A DNA stretch of 7,315 bases, from the NCBI GenBank assembly GCA_945283395.1, contig CALYQH010000070.1, positions 1-7,315 on the forward strand. Reading direction: 5' to 3'. Source of the stretch: an uncultured Ventosimonas sp. Lineage in GTDB: Bacteria; Pseudomonadota; Gammaproteobacteria; Pseudomonadales; Pseudomonadaceae. The translations under genes were made by a program, and so were the position numbers. The notes below the pieces were generated by a model. That model searched no databases, was not told where the DNA came from, and saw only the letters and a program-made list of their open reading frames with translations. Shown in pieces: positions 1 to 7,209 of the stretch. How positions within the stretch are numbered: the first letter of the stretch is position 1; each line of letters begins with the position of its first letter.

Positions 1-1433
1 ACCAGAAAAATCTTGTAATGCCATGGTCAAGGCATGACGCATTTCAAGATCTAAATGGTTAGTAGGTTCATCTAATAATAATATATTAGGTTTTTGCCAA
101 GCAATGAGTGCTAATGCCAGACGAGCTTTTTCACCACCGAAAAATTAATTATTGGTTCATCACAGCGATCACCTTTAAAGTCGAAGCCTCCTAAGAAGTT
201 ACGTAGCTCTTGTTCTCTTTCTTGTGGGGCGATGCGCTGCAAATGCAATAAAGGACTAGCATTATTATCTAATGCGTCAAGCTGATGTTGAGCAAAGTAG
301 CCGATAGCTAAGTTTTCACCTTGGCTAATATAGCCACTGATAAGCGGTAATTGACCTGCTAAGGTTTTTATTAAAGTGGATTTACCTGTGCCATTTGGGC
401 CTAATAAACCTATTCTTGCGCCAGGCATTATTTGTAATTTTACAGCGGATAATACAACTTTATGGGTATATCCTAGGTTGGCTTCGCGTAATCCTAATAG
501 AGGGCTAGAGGTTTTATTAGCTTCTCTAAAGTTAAAATGAAAAGGTGAATCTATGTGTGCAGGTGCTAGATTCTCTAATTTTTCTAACGCTTTAATGCGA
601 CTTTGTGCTTGTCTTGCTTTAGTAGCTTTTGCTTTGAAACGGCTAATAAAGCTTTCCATGTGCGCACGTTGTGCTTGTTGTTTTTCATAGGCTTGTTGCT
701 GTTGTGCTAAACGTTCAGCGCGAACGTTTTCAAAAGCTGAATAACCTCCTTTGTAGAGCAGCAGCTGTTGTTGTTCTAAATGTACTATGTGATCTACTAC
801 AGCATCTAAGAAGTCTCTATCATGGGAGATGAGAATTAAGGTACCCTGATAGTTTTTTAACCATTCTTCGAGCCAGATAATGGTATCTAGGTCTAAATGG
901 TTAGTAGGTTCATCTAATAAGAGTAGCTCAGATGGACACATTAATGCCTGTGCAAGATTAAGGCGCATTTGCCAGCCACCAGAAAAATAGTTAACTGGTT
1001 GGGTCATTTCTTCATTAGCAAAGCCTAAACCCGCTAGTAACTTTCTAGCCCGAGCATCAGCGCTATAACCATTAGCATTATCCCATGCCGCATGCAGTTG
1101 AGCTAATGCGTGATCATCTTGAGAGGCCTCAGCAGCAATAAGCTTTTGCTGAATATCTATCAAATGGGTATCACCTGCTAACACGTAGTCAACAGCTAGT
1201 TTGTTGTGCTCCTCAATTTCCTGACGCATATAAGCAATGCGCCAATCTTTAGGGATATAGAGTTCCCCGCCATCTTGGCTTAGCTGGCCAGTTAATAGTG
1301 CAAAAAGACTAGATTTCCCCGCCCCATTAGCCCCTATTAAGCCAATTTTTTGGCTAGGGTAAAGCGTGAGGTTAGCATTATTTAATAATACTTGTGGGCC
1401 ACGTTGTAGCTTGATATGTTCTAATTTAATCAT
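1..1433 (-). pseudogene. yheS: YheS-type ABC-F ribosome-associated ATPase, frameshifted in the second ATPase domain, cut by the left window edge
   Basis: A tandem-ATPase ABC-F protein without membrane segments; the family acts on ribosomes near the E site, and E. coli YheS is thought to help stalled translation. The first 432 residues read normally. Domain 1 has Walker A GANGAGKS (34-41), signature FSGGW (150-154), Walker B LLLLDEPTNHLD (170-181) and the H-switch SHDRD (203-207). A basic, Gln-rich linker follows (about 240-300), then domain 2 Walker A GPNGTGKS (345-352). At about position 138 one base is missing within the domain 2 signature: the frame goes INFS then VVKKLVWH and stops at 111-113. 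Shifting frame at 138 restores GGEKARLALALIAWQ and LLLDEPTNHLDL and stays open to base 1. The start at 1433 matches the family N-terminus, although no strong ribosome binding site precedes it. It may be a true pseudogene, a recent mutation or an assembly error. Family assignment is firm; loss of function is inferred. Confidence 0.85.
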
Positions 1434-1494
1434 AATGGCGCGGAGTTTAGCAGAATAATTGCTTAAATTAATAGTAATTTGCAGATAACTAGTA

Positions 1495-1524
1495 GCTATA
1501 ACAGCTAGTTTAATTATTTCACAA
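1495..1524 (-). promoter_or_regulatory. Candidate sigma-70 promoter for the leftward ABC-F gene
   Basis: Read on the minus strand, TTGTGA (1524-1519) is followed after 18 bases by TATAGC (1500-1495), which is preceded by TG plus one base (1503-1501) as in an extended -10 element. Both hexamers match the consensus at four of six positions. It lies about 60 bases upstream of the ABC-F start codon at 1433. This is by eye only, in an AT-rich region where chance matches are common. Confidence 0.3.
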
Positions 1525-1612
1525 GCAAAATCTTTACTAAAAGGCGAAACAGAATATAGATGCTAAAAATTTGTGCGCTTAGTAAAAGCTTTACTTAAAT
1601 TTGGCAAATTAA

Positions 1613-1621
1613 TGTTAAAAT
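1613..1621 (+). promoter_or_regulatory. Candidate extended -10 promoter for rpe-gph
   Basis: TGTTAAAAT contains an extended -10 element: TG, one base, then TAAAAT, which matches TATAAT at five of six. The best -35-like hexamer, TTTACT at 1590-1595, is 20 bases upstream, which is too far to be convincing, so the extended -10 would have to compensate. Transcription would begin near 1628, leaving a leader of about 25 bases before the rpe start at 1654. This is the strongest promoter-like element in the 220-base divergent gap (1434-1653); the rest of that gap is AT-rich and shows no gene. Confidence 0.4.
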
Positions 1622-1644
1622 CCATCACTTAACTACTTGATAAT

Positions 1645-1648
1645 GAGG
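1645..1648 (+). promoter_or_regulatory. Shine-Dalgarno site that fixes the rpe start
   Basis: GAGG at 1645-1648 lies five bases before the ATG at 1654. A GTG at 1648-1650 is in the same frame but overlaps the Shine-Dalgarno itself, so it cannot use this site. Homologous pseudomonad Rpe proteins also begin at the equivalent of the ATG, with a one- or two-residue lead into [14 protein letters not shown]. Confidence 0.7.
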
Positions 1649-1653
1649 TGGTC

Positions 1654-2331
1654 ATGTTCCCCTTTGCAATTGCTCCTTCTATTCTATCTGCTGATTTTGC
1701 TTGTTTAGGTAAAGAGGTAGAAACGGTATTAGAAGCAGGAGCTAATATAGTGCATTTCGATGTAATGGATAACCATTATGTCCCTAATTTAACGATTGGC
1801 CCTATGGTTTGTAAAGCGCTTCGTAACTATGGCATTAGTGCTCCTATAGATGTGCATTTAATGGTAAAACCTGTTGATCGTATAATAGGTGATTTTATTG
1901 AGGCGGGGGCTACTTATATTACTTTTCATCCTGAGGCATCTGAACATATAGATAGATCTTTACAACTTATCAAAGATGGAGGCTGTAAAACAGGCTTGGT
2001 CTTTAATCCAGCTACCTCTTTAGAGGCTGTTAAGTATGTCTTAGATAAAGTAGATATGATTCTATTGATGAGTGTTAATCCCGGGTTTGGTGGTCAACAG
2101 TTTATTCCTAAGACATTAGATAAGTTAAGAGAAGCGCGCGCTTTAATAGAAGCCTCTGGTTTGGCTATTAGATTGGAAATAGATGGTGGAGTGAATATCA
2201 AAAATATTGCGCAAATTGCTGCCGCAGGAGCTGACACTTTTGTCGCTGGTTCAGCTATTTTCAATAGCACTAACTATCAGCAAACTATTACAGCCATGCG
2301 TAATGAATTAGCTAACGTGGTAACCATATGA
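1654..2331 (+). CDS. rpe: Ribulose-phosphate 3-epimerase
   Basis: Cytosolic enzyme that interconverts D-ribulose 5-phosphate and D-xylulose 5-phosphate in the non-oxidative pentose phosphate pathway. The 225-residue product is full length for this single-domain TIM barrel. Visible landmarks are [10 protein letters not shown] (7-16); the metal-binding and catalytic residues His34 and Asp36 in [12 protein letters not shown], His68 in DVHLMV and Asp177 in LEIDGGV; the phosphate loop NPGFGGQ (142-148); and the C-terminal phosphate-binding AGS (198-200). I chose the ATG at 1654 over the in-frame GTG at 1648 because of the GAGG spacing and the family N-terminus. The last codons overlap the gph start by four bases (ATGA), so the two genes are very probably cotranscribed and translationally coupled. 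The rpe-gph-trpE order is the pseudomonad arrangement. Function is certain from sequence. Confidence 0.98.
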   Translation: MFPFAIAPSILSADFACLGKEVETVLEAGANIVHFDVMDNHYVPNLTIGPMVCKALRNYGISAPIDVHLMVKPVDRIIGDFIEAGATYITFHPEASEHIDRSLQLIKDGGCKTGLVFNPATSLEAVKYVLDKVDMILLMSVNPGFGGQQFIPKTLDKLREARALIEASGLAIRLEIDGGVNIKNIAQIAAAGADTFVAGSAIFNSTNYQQTITAMRNELANVVTI

Positions 2332-3008
2332 GTATTTTGAATTCTTATTATAGTGGTGGCTATCCTAAATTAGTAATGTTTGATTTAGATGGTACCTTAG
2401 TAGATACAGCTCCAGATATAGCTAGAGCAGTTAATATAGCATTAACACAGTTAGCTTTACCTACCGTAAGTGAAGATAAAGTAAGGTTGTGGTTAGGTAA
2501 TGGCGCTGATATGTTAATTAGGCGTGCGCTTACCGATGGTGATGATAGTAAAACTTTAAACCAAGCATTGTGGGATAAAGCCTTAACAGCTTTATTAGCG
2601 GTGTATCCTTATCATCATGAGGCAGGTTATGTCTATGCAGGAGTAAAACCTTATTTAGAATTCTTGGCTAAGCAAGCCATTAAAATGGCGGTAGTCACTA
2701 ATAAGCCTATTGCTTTTGTTGAACCTTTATTGCAAGAATTGGGACTAGCTGATAATTTTTCTTGGTTGGTTGGAGGCGGTAGCTTACCGCATAAGAAGCC
2801 AGCTCCAGAACCATTGCTTTATGTCTTAGAAAAAGCAGTAATCAGTGCTGATCAGGCCTTGTTTGTTGGAGACTCCCGTAATGATGTACAAGCGGCTAAG
2901 GCAGCTAACGTTCCTTGTGCTGCGTTAACCTATGGTTATAATCATGGCAAGCCTATTGCTATTGAGCAGCCCACTTGGATAATTGATGATTTGCGTGAAC
3001 TTATATAA
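2328..3008 (+). CDS. gph: Phosphoglycolate phosphatase (HAD family)
   Basis: Predicted to hydrolyse 2-phosphoglycolate, a by-product of DNA 3'-end repair, to glycolate and phosphate in the cytosol. The 226-residue product has the four HAD motifs: DxDGT at 19-23 (Asp19 nucleophile, Asp21 acid/base, context [13 protein letters not shown]), motif II Thr124 in VVTNKP, motif III Lys157 in HKKPAP, and motif IV GDSRND (181-186, Asp182 and Asp186 for Mg). An alpha-helical cap fills the space between motifs I and II (about 25-100). The ATG overlaps the rpe stop, and the length is normal for Gph. HAD phosphatases are hard to tell apart by motif, but the operon position next to rpe and trpE and the overall sequence favour Gph. 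The gene ends with TAA, after which I see no clear terminator, so transcripts may continue toward trpE. Confidence 0.93.
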   Translation: MSILNSYYSGGYPKLVMFDLDGTLVDTAPDIARAVNIALTQLALPTVSEDKVRLWLGNGADMLIRRALTDGDDSKTLNQALWDKALTALLAVYPYHHEAGYVYAGVKPYLEFLAKQAIKMAVVTNKPIAFVEPLLQELGLADNFSWLVGGGSLPHKKPAPEPLLYVLEKAVISADQALFVGDSRNDVQAAKAANVPCAALTYGYNHGKPIAIEQPTWIIDDLRELI

Positions 3009-3027
3009 AGTTTTTGTTAACAAGCTC

Positions 3028-3059
3028 TTGATTATCCAAGCGCAGTGAGTTACTGTAAT
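3028..3059 (+). promoter_or_regulatory. Weak candidate promoter for the trp leader and trpEGDC
   Basis: TTGATT at 3028-3033 resembles a -35 hexamer (four of six). The -10 options are TACTGT at 3051-3056 (17-base spacer, three of six) or TGTAAT at 3054-3059 (20-base spacer, four of six). A start near 3065 would place the leader GTG about 30 bases into the RNA, as expected of a leader transcript. No option is strong; transcripts entering from rpe-gph may also feed the trp genes. Confidence 0.22.
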
Positions 3060-3097
3060 AAATCTACTAGTTATCTTTTTTATAGGGATCAGACGAA

Positions 3098-3166
3098 GTG
3101 GTAAGTAAAAACACATTGTGGATAAAGGTTGTTAAAGCTTGGGGTCGTTGGCGCTGGCGCGCCTAG
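3098..3166 (+). CDS. trpL: Trp-rich leader peptide (trp attenuation leader)
   Basis: A 22-codon reading frame starting with GTG at 3098 and ending with TAG at 3164-3166, placed 69 bases before the trpE start. It carries four TGG codons (3119, 3140, 3149, 3155); three fall within the last eight codons, which read WGRWRWRA. Tryptophan is the rarest residue in most proteins, so four in 22 directly upstream of trpE is strong evidence for a leader that senses charged tRNA-Trp. AGGGA at 3084-3088 lies nine bases before the GTG and serves as a plausible Shine-Dalgarno. No ATG is available in this frame: an in-frame TAG at 3083-3085 closes it upstream, leaving GTG as the only reasonable start. Attenuation of trpE and of trpGDC has been reported in Pseudomonas. 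The peptide itself probably has no job after synthesis. Too short for usual gene finders. Confidence 0.82.
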   Translation: MVSKNTLWIKVVKAWGRWRWRA

Positions 3167-3198
3167 CTATCGACGGCTGATTACAGCTATTATGTTTG
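3144..3198 (+). promoter_or_regulatory. Putative trp attenuator: alternative hairpins after the leader peptide
   Basis: Three helices can be drawn in the leader RNA. Helix 1:2 pairs 3144-3152 with 3166-3174 (GTCG with CGAC, then TGGC with GCTA-side bases, one T-T mismatch and one G-U pair); its 5' arm contains the TGG codon at 3149. Helix 3:4 pairs GGCTG (3175-3179) with CAGCT (3184-3188) around an ATTA loop and is followed by ATTATGTTTG, a weak T-rich tail. An alternative helix pairs TAGCT (3164-3168) with AGCTA (3185-3189) and excludes both others. A ribosome stalled at the last Trp codons would mask arm 1 and favour the alternative helix, the usual logic of trp attenuation. The helices are short and there is no classic T-run directly behind them, so whether control is by termination is uncertain. 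Confidence 0.45.
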
Positions 3199-3211
3199 CC
3201 ATTTAGTGTTT

Positions 3212-3233
3212 TTAAACTTATTATGAGGTTTGA
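3212..3233 (+). promoter_or_regulatory. trpE Shine-Dalgarno (GAGG, 3225-3228) inside a possible sequestering hairpin
   Basis: GAGG at 3225-3228 is seven bases before the ATG at 3236 and decides the trpE start; an in-frame TTG at 3230 is only one base away and is unusable. The same bases can fold: TTAAACTT (3212-3219) pairs with AGGTTTGA (3226-3233), eight pairs including two G-U, with a six-base loop. The Shine-Dalgarno would then be mostly paired. The site is well supported; the hairpin is AU-rich and its role is conjecture. Confidence 0.5.
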
Positions 3234-3235
3234 TC

Positions 3236-4720
3236 ATGACTCCCCAACAATTTGCAGCCTTAGCTCAGCAGGGATACAATCGTATCCCTGTAGCAGAAAA
3301 GACTTTAGCTGATTTTGATACCCCCCTTTCTATTTATTTAAAATTGGCAGATGCCCCTAACACCTTTCTTTTAGAATCTGTACAAGGAGGGGAAAAATGG
3401 GGGCGTTATTCTATTATTGGATTACCTGCTCAGACAGTAGTTAGAGTAAGAGGATATAAGGTAGAAGTTTTTACTGATAATAGACTAGTACAAAACCTTG
3501 AGGTGGAAGATCCTTTAGATTTTGTTGAAAAATTTAAAAATTCTTATAAAGTGGCGCCTGTTAACGGGCTGCCTCGTTTCAATGGTGGTTTAGTAGGTTA
3601 CTTTGGTTATGATTGTGTTCGTTATGTTGAAAAAAGACTAGGAACTTGTCCGAACCCTGATCCAATAAATACCCCTGATATTTTATTATTAGTTGCCGAT
3701 AAAGTAGTGGTATTCGATAATTTAGCGGATACCTTACATTTTATTATTTTAGCAGATCCCGAGCAGCCACAAGCTTTAGAGAAAGCTAAACAAGAAATAA
3801 AACAGTTAACCACTAAACTACGTCAGCCGGTTTTCCCTCGCCCTGGGCTAGATCTTAATATTCTAGCTACGGAAGAACTTAATTATACAGCAAGTTTTAC
3901 TCAGCAAAATTATCAGCAAGCGGTAGCTACTATTAAGGAATATATAAGGGCTGGGGATTGTATGCAGGTAGTCCCTTCACAGCGTATGTCAGTAGGCTTC
4001 AATGCAGCTCCTATTGATTTGTATAGAGCGTTACGTTGTTTTAACCCTACCCCCTATATGTATATTTTTAATTTTAATGATTTTCATGTAGTAGGTAGCT
4101 CACCTGAAGTATTAGCCAGAGTTGAGGATGGGTTGATAACTGTACGGCCTATTGCAGGTACAAGGCCGCGTGGTAAGACTGACGAGGAAGATAGCAGGTT
4201 AGAAAAAGAGCTATTAAGTGATGCTAAAGAGTTAGCAGAACATCTTATGCTTATTGATTTAGGTCGTAATGATGTTGGCCGAGTAGCAACCACAGGAACA
4301 GTTAAAGTAACTGAGCAAATGATTATAGAGCGTTATTCTAATGTAATGCATATTGTCTCAAATGTAACCGGGCAACTTCGCAAGGAATTCACCGCAATAG
4401 ATGCGTTAAAAGCTATTTTACCAGCAGGCACTTTATCGGGAGCGCCCAAAATTAGGGCAATGGAAATTATTGATGAGCTTGAACCGGTGAAACGTGGTAT
4501 TTATGGTGGAGCAGTAGGCTACCTAGCTTGGAATGGTAATATGGATACCGCTATTGCTATCCGTACAGCCGTTATTAAAAATGGTCAATTACATGTTCAA
4601 GCAGGGGGTGGTATAGTGGCTGATTCATTGCCGCGGTTGGAGTGGGAAGAAACACTCAATAAACGTAAAGCGATGTTCAAAGCTGTTTTGCTGGCTGAAC
4701 ATAATGCCAAAAATAAGTAA
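3236..4720 (+). CDS. trpE: Anthranilate synthase component I
   Basis: Large subunit of anthranilate synthase: converts chorismate to anthranilate using ammonia delivered by TrpG, the first committed step of tryptophan synthesis. The 494-residue product is full length. The N-terminal domain has the feedback motif LLES (45-48), and NPTPYM (270-275) completes the tryptophan pocket, so allosteric inhibition by tryptophan should be intact. The chorismate-binding domain shows IAGTRPRG (307-313 region), [14 protein letters not shown] (337-350), [14 protein letters not shown] (396-409) and [10 protein letters not shown] (455-464), covering the Mg and chorismate site. The start is the ATG at 3236, set by GAGG at 3225-3228. 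It lies downstream of a Trp-codon leader and only 12 bases upstream of trpG. PabB and other chorismate enzymes are relatives, but the LLES/PYM pair and the operon make TrpE clear. Confidence 0.98.
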   Translation: MTPQQFAALAQQGYNRIPVAEKTLADFDTPLSIYLKLADAPNTFLLESVQGGEKWGRYSIIGLPAQTVVRVRGYKVEVFTDNRLVQNLEVEDPLDFVEKFKNSYKVAPVNGLPRFNGGLVGYFGYDCVRYVEKRLGTCPNPDPINTPDILLLVADKVVVFDNLADTLHFIILADPEQPQALEKAKQEIKQLTTKLRQPVFPRPGLDLNILATEELNYTASFTQQNYQQAVATIKEYIRAGDCMQVVPSQRMSVGFNAAPIDLYRALRCFNPTPYMYIFNFNDFHVVGSSPEVLARVEDGLITVRPIAGTRPRGKTDEEDSRLEKELLSDAKELAEHLMLIDLGRNDVGRVATTGTVKVTEQMIIERYSNVMHIVSNVTGQLRKEFTAIDALKAILPAGTLSGAPKIRAMEIIDELEPVKRGIYGGAVGYLAWNGNMDTAIAIRTAVIKNGQLHVQAGGGIVADSLPRLEWEETLNKRKAMFKAVLLAEHNAKNK

Positions 4721-4732
4721 AGGAGCCATGCT

Positions 4733-5326
4733 ATGTTATTAATGTTAGATAATTATGATTCCTTTACTTATAACTTAGTTCAGTATTTTGGAGAATTAGG
4801 GGTAGAAGTTAAGGTAGTACGTAATGATGAAACTTCGGTTGATGAACTGGTCAAGCTTAATCCTGAGCGTATAGTGATTTCTCCTGGACCTTGTACCCCC
4901 AATGAGGCAGGTATTTCTTTGCAGGTAATAAAATATTTTGCTGGAAAGCTGCCTATTCTAGGGGTTTGTTTAGGACATCAATGCATTGGGCAATTATTTG
5001 GTGGCAAGGTAATACTTGCTAGAGAGCCTATGCATGGCAAAATGAATGCTATTTATCATCAACAGCAAGGAGTATTTGAAGGATTGAAAAATCCTCTATC
5101 GGTGACCCGTTATCATTCGTTAGTAGTGGCGCAAGAGAACTTACCTGATTGTTTAGAGGTAACTGCTTGGACACAAAAGAGCGATGGAACGACAGATGAA
5201 ATCATGGGATTAAGACATAAAACATTGATGGTTGAAGGGGTACAGTTTCATCCTGAATCTATCTTGAGTGAACAAGGCCATGAGATGTTGGCTAACTTTT
5301 TAAAACAGCAGGGAGGTAAACGCTAA
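4733..5326 (+). CDS. trpG: Anthranilate synthase component II (glutamine amidotransferase)
   Basis: Class I glutamine amidotransferase that hydrolyses glutamine and channels ammonia to TrpE. The 197-residue protein carries the complete triad: Cys79 in GVCLGHQ (77-83), His173 and Glu175 in QFHPES. Other family marks are the opening [18 protein letters not shown], the oxyanion-region [12 protein letters not shown] (49-60) and MHGK (100-103). Start choice: AGGAG at 4721-4725 precedes the ATG at 4733 by seven bases; an ATG at 4728 is out of frame and stops after four codons. It is a stand-alone subunit rather than a TrpG-TrpD fusion as in enteric bacteria. It could also serve p-aminobenzoate synthase as PabA if no dedicated pabA exists, which cannot be told here. 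Its stop shares one base with the trpD start. Confidence 0.97.
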   Translation: MLLMLDNYDSFTYNLVQYFGELGVEVKVVRNDETSVDELVKLNPERIVISPGPCTPNEAGISLQVIKYFAGKLPILGVCLGHQCIGQLFGGKVILAREPMHGKMNAIYHQQQGVFEGLKNPLSVTRYHSLVVAQENLPDCLEVTAWTQKSDGTTDEIMGLRHKTLMVEGVQFHPESILSEQGHEMLANFLKQQGGKR

Positions 5327-6375
5327 TGGATATTAAACAGGCGCTTAGTCGTATTGTTAATCAATTAGATTTAACTACAGAAGAGATGCAAGCAGTCATG
5401 CATCAAATAATGACAGGGGGTTGTACTGACGCTCAAATAGGGGCCTTTATGATGGGCTTGCGGATGAAAAGCGAAACTATTGAAGAAATAGTGGGTGCAG
5501 TACTAACCATGCGCAAGTTAGCAGTTAAAGTACCGCTTGGTGACATTGATAAAGTAGTAGATGTCGTGGGAACGGGCGGTGATGGGGCTAATATTTTTAA
5601 TGTGTCATCAGCTTCTGCTTTTGTTGCTTCAGCGGCTGGAGTAAGAGTTGCCAAACATGGTAATAGAGGTGTCTCAAGTAACTCAGGAAGTGCGGATTTA
5701 TTAGAAGCCGCCGGTATTTATCTACATTTAACTCCTGAGCAAATAGCACGCTGCATAGAGGTGATAGGGTTAGGCTTTATGTTTGCTCAAGATCATCATA
5801 AAGCAATGAGTTATGCGGCTGTGCCTCGTAAGGAGTTAGGATTAAGGACATTATTTAATATATTAGGGCCATTAACTAATCCAGCTGATGTTAAACACCA
5901 TGCTATTGGTGTATTTAATCAAGCACTTTGTCGGCCTATAGCAGAAGTGTTAAAAAGATTGGGCAGTAAGCATGCTTTAGTGTGTCATTCCAAAGATGGC
6001 TTGGATGAGTTTAGTCTAGCTTCTGCTACTTATGTAGCTGAACTTAAAGACGGTGAGGTAATAGAGTATTGGTTAGAACCAGAACAGGTGGGCGTAAGAG
6101 GGCAAACCTTAGCAGGTTTAACGGTACAAAATGCTAAACAATCTGTTGAACTTATTAAAGATGCCTTAGGTGGTCGCCATACCGATTCAGGGAAAAAAGC
6201 GGCAGAAATGATTATTTTAAATACCGCTCCTGTGCTGTATGCGGCTGATTATACAACTAGTTTAAAAGAGGCTGTCCAATTAGCTCAAGATGCTATTTTT
6301 AGTGGGGTAGCGCTGGATAAAATGCGCGAGTTAGCTGCTTTTACCCAAATATATAAGCAGGAGAACGAGGGATGA
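5326..6375 (+). CDS. trpD: Anthranilate phosphoribosyltransferase
   Basis: Transfers the phosphoribosyl group of PRPP to anthranilate, giving N-(5-phosphoribosyl)anthranilate, the second step after TrpEG. The 349-residue product is the normal stand-alone length: an N-terminal helical domain (about 1-70), then the class III phosphoribosyltransferase fold. Landmarks are the PRPP-binding GTGGDG (82-87), NVSS (92-95), KHGNRGVSS (110-118), the anthranilate-site NILGPLTNP (178-186) and the Mg-binding DGLDEFS (224-230). GGGAGG at 5311-5316 sits nine bases before the ATG, and the start overlaps the trpG stop by one base (TAATG), which suggests translational coupling and a matched supply of the two proteins. 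The stop overlaps the trpC start by four bases. Nothing is missing or unusual in the coding sequence. Confidence 0.97.
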   Translation: MDIKQALSRIVNQLDLTTEEMQAVMHQIMTGGCTDAQIGAFMMGLRMKSETIEEIVGAVLTMRKLAVKVPLGDIDKVVDVVGTGGDGANIFNVSSASAFVASAAGVRVAKHGNRGVSSNSGSADLLEAAGIYLHLTPEQIARCIEVIGLGFMFAQDHHKAMSYAAVPRKELGLRTLFNILGPLTNPADVKHHAIGVFNQALCRPIAEVLKRLGSKHALVCHSKDGLDEFSLASATYVAELKDGEVIEYWLEPEQVGVRGQTLAGLTVQNAKQSVELIKDALGGRHTDSGKKAAEMIILNTAPVLYAADYTTSLKEAVQLAQDAIFSGVALDKMRELAAFTQIYKQENEG

Positions 6376-7181
6376 GTTTACCCACTATTTTAGAGAAGAT
6401 TATTGCTCGTAAGTCTGAGGAGGTAGCAGAGCGCTCTGCTAAAAACCCGTTAGCCATTTTACAACAGGCAGTTAAACAAGCTTCTCCTATTAGGGGATTT
6501 GCTCGTACTTTAATGGCAAAAGCGGCTAGTAAACAACCTGCTATTATTGCCGAAATAAAAAAGGCATCACCAAGTAAAGGAATTATTAGAGAAGCTTTTT
6601 ACCCTGCCAAGATAGCCAAAAGTTATCAAATAGGTGGGGCTTGTTGCCTTTCTGTCTTAACCGATAAAGATTTTTTTCAAGGTTGTGAAGACTATTTGCA
6701 ACAGGCTCGTAATGCTTGCCATTTACCAGTATTACGCAAAGATTTTGTGATAGATCCTTATCAAGTTATTGAATCTCGCGCAATAGGTGCCGATGGTATT
6801 TTATTAATAGTAGCTGCACTTACTAATAGCCAGATGCAGGAGCTAGAGGACGTAGCTAAAGAATTACAGTTAGATGTATTAGTAGAGGTTCATGATCAAC
6901 ATGAATTAGCAAGGGCATTAACTTATTTAACTACCCCTTTAGTGGGTATTAATAATCGTAATTTGCATAATTTCACCGTGAATTTACAAACTACTTTAGA
7001 TTTGTATCGGCAAATTCCAAAGGATAAGTTAGTGGTTACAGAGAGTGGTATTTTAACTCAGCAAGATGTAGAAGTTATGTTAGCAAACGGTATTTATAGT
7101 TTTCTAATAGGCGAGGCCTTTATGAGGGCAGATAATCCTGGCCAGCAATTGCAAGATTTTTTTAAGCTGGCCAACCGCTAA
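6372..7181 (+). CDS. trpC: Indole-3-glycerol phosphate synthase
   Basis: Decarboxylates and closes the ring of carboxyphenylamino-deoxyribulose phosphate to give indole-3-glycerol phosphate. The 269-residue TIM barrel holds the known catalytic set by alignment of motifs: Glu61 and Lys63 in [12 protein letters not shown] (59-70), Lys123 in LRKDF, Glu172 in VEVHD, Asn194 and Arg196 in GINNRNL, and Ser225 in TESGI. It is monofunctional, without the C-terminal TrpF domain found in enteric TrpC; trpF must be elsewhere. AGGAG at 6359-6363 is eight bases before the ATG, which overlaps the trpD stop (ATGA). It is the last gene of the cluster and faces a vfr/crp gene across a 28-base gap, as in Pseudomonas. 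Function is clear. Confidence 0.97.
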   Translation: MSLPTILEKIIARKSEEVAERSAKNPLAILQQAVKQASPIRGFARTLMAKAASKQPAIIAEIKKASPSKGIIREAFYPAKIAKSYQIGGACCLSVLTDKDFFQGCEDYLQQARNACHLPVLRKDFVIDPYQVIESRAIGADGILLIVAALTNSQMQELEDVAKELQLDVLVEVHDQHELARALTYLTTPLVGINNRNLHNFTVNLQTTLDLYRQIPKDKLVVTESGILTQQDVEVMLANGIYSFLIGEAFMRADNPGQQLQDFFKLANR

Positions 7182-7209
7182 CCTGTTTTGTTGGCATGGT
7201 TTATGGTGC

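Noticed and set aside
1581..1595. Inverted repeat AGTAAA-AGC-TTTACT upstream of rpe as an operator.
   Set aside because: Short, AT-rich and with no known matching regulator; TTTACT also appears alone at 1533-1538. Not enough to call.
1648..1650. GTG as an earlier start for rpe.
   Set aside because: It overlaps the Shine-Dalgarno, while the ATG six bases later has proper spacing and matches the family N-terminus.
3011..3030. Palindrome TTGTTAACAA just after the gph stop as a possible terminator.
   Set aside because: A ten-base palindrome leaves only three pairs once a loop is allowed, it is AT-rich, and the T-run precedes rather than follows it.
3065..3076. CTACTAGTTATC resembles half of the E. 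coli TrpR operator (ACTAGTTAACTAGT).
   Set aside because: Only one half-site matches; the other half is T-rich and unrelated. Pseudomonads are not known to use TrpR, and CTAGT strings also occur at 1488-1510, so chance is the simplest reading.
2925..3116. An open frame of about 63 codons on the minus strand across the end of gph and the gph-trpE gap.
   Set aside because: It overlaps gph and the trp leader, has no recognizable protein features and no convincing ribosome binding site.
3622..4293. Two minus-strand open frames inside trpE (3622-3813 and 4084-4293).
   Set aside because: They lie wholly within a well-conserved gene and have low-complexity, unfamiliar translations typical of antisense frames.
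5433..5654. A minus-strand open frame inside trpD.
   Set aside because: Fully inside the conserved trpD coding sequence; its Pro/Thr/Ser-rich translation is an antisense artefact.
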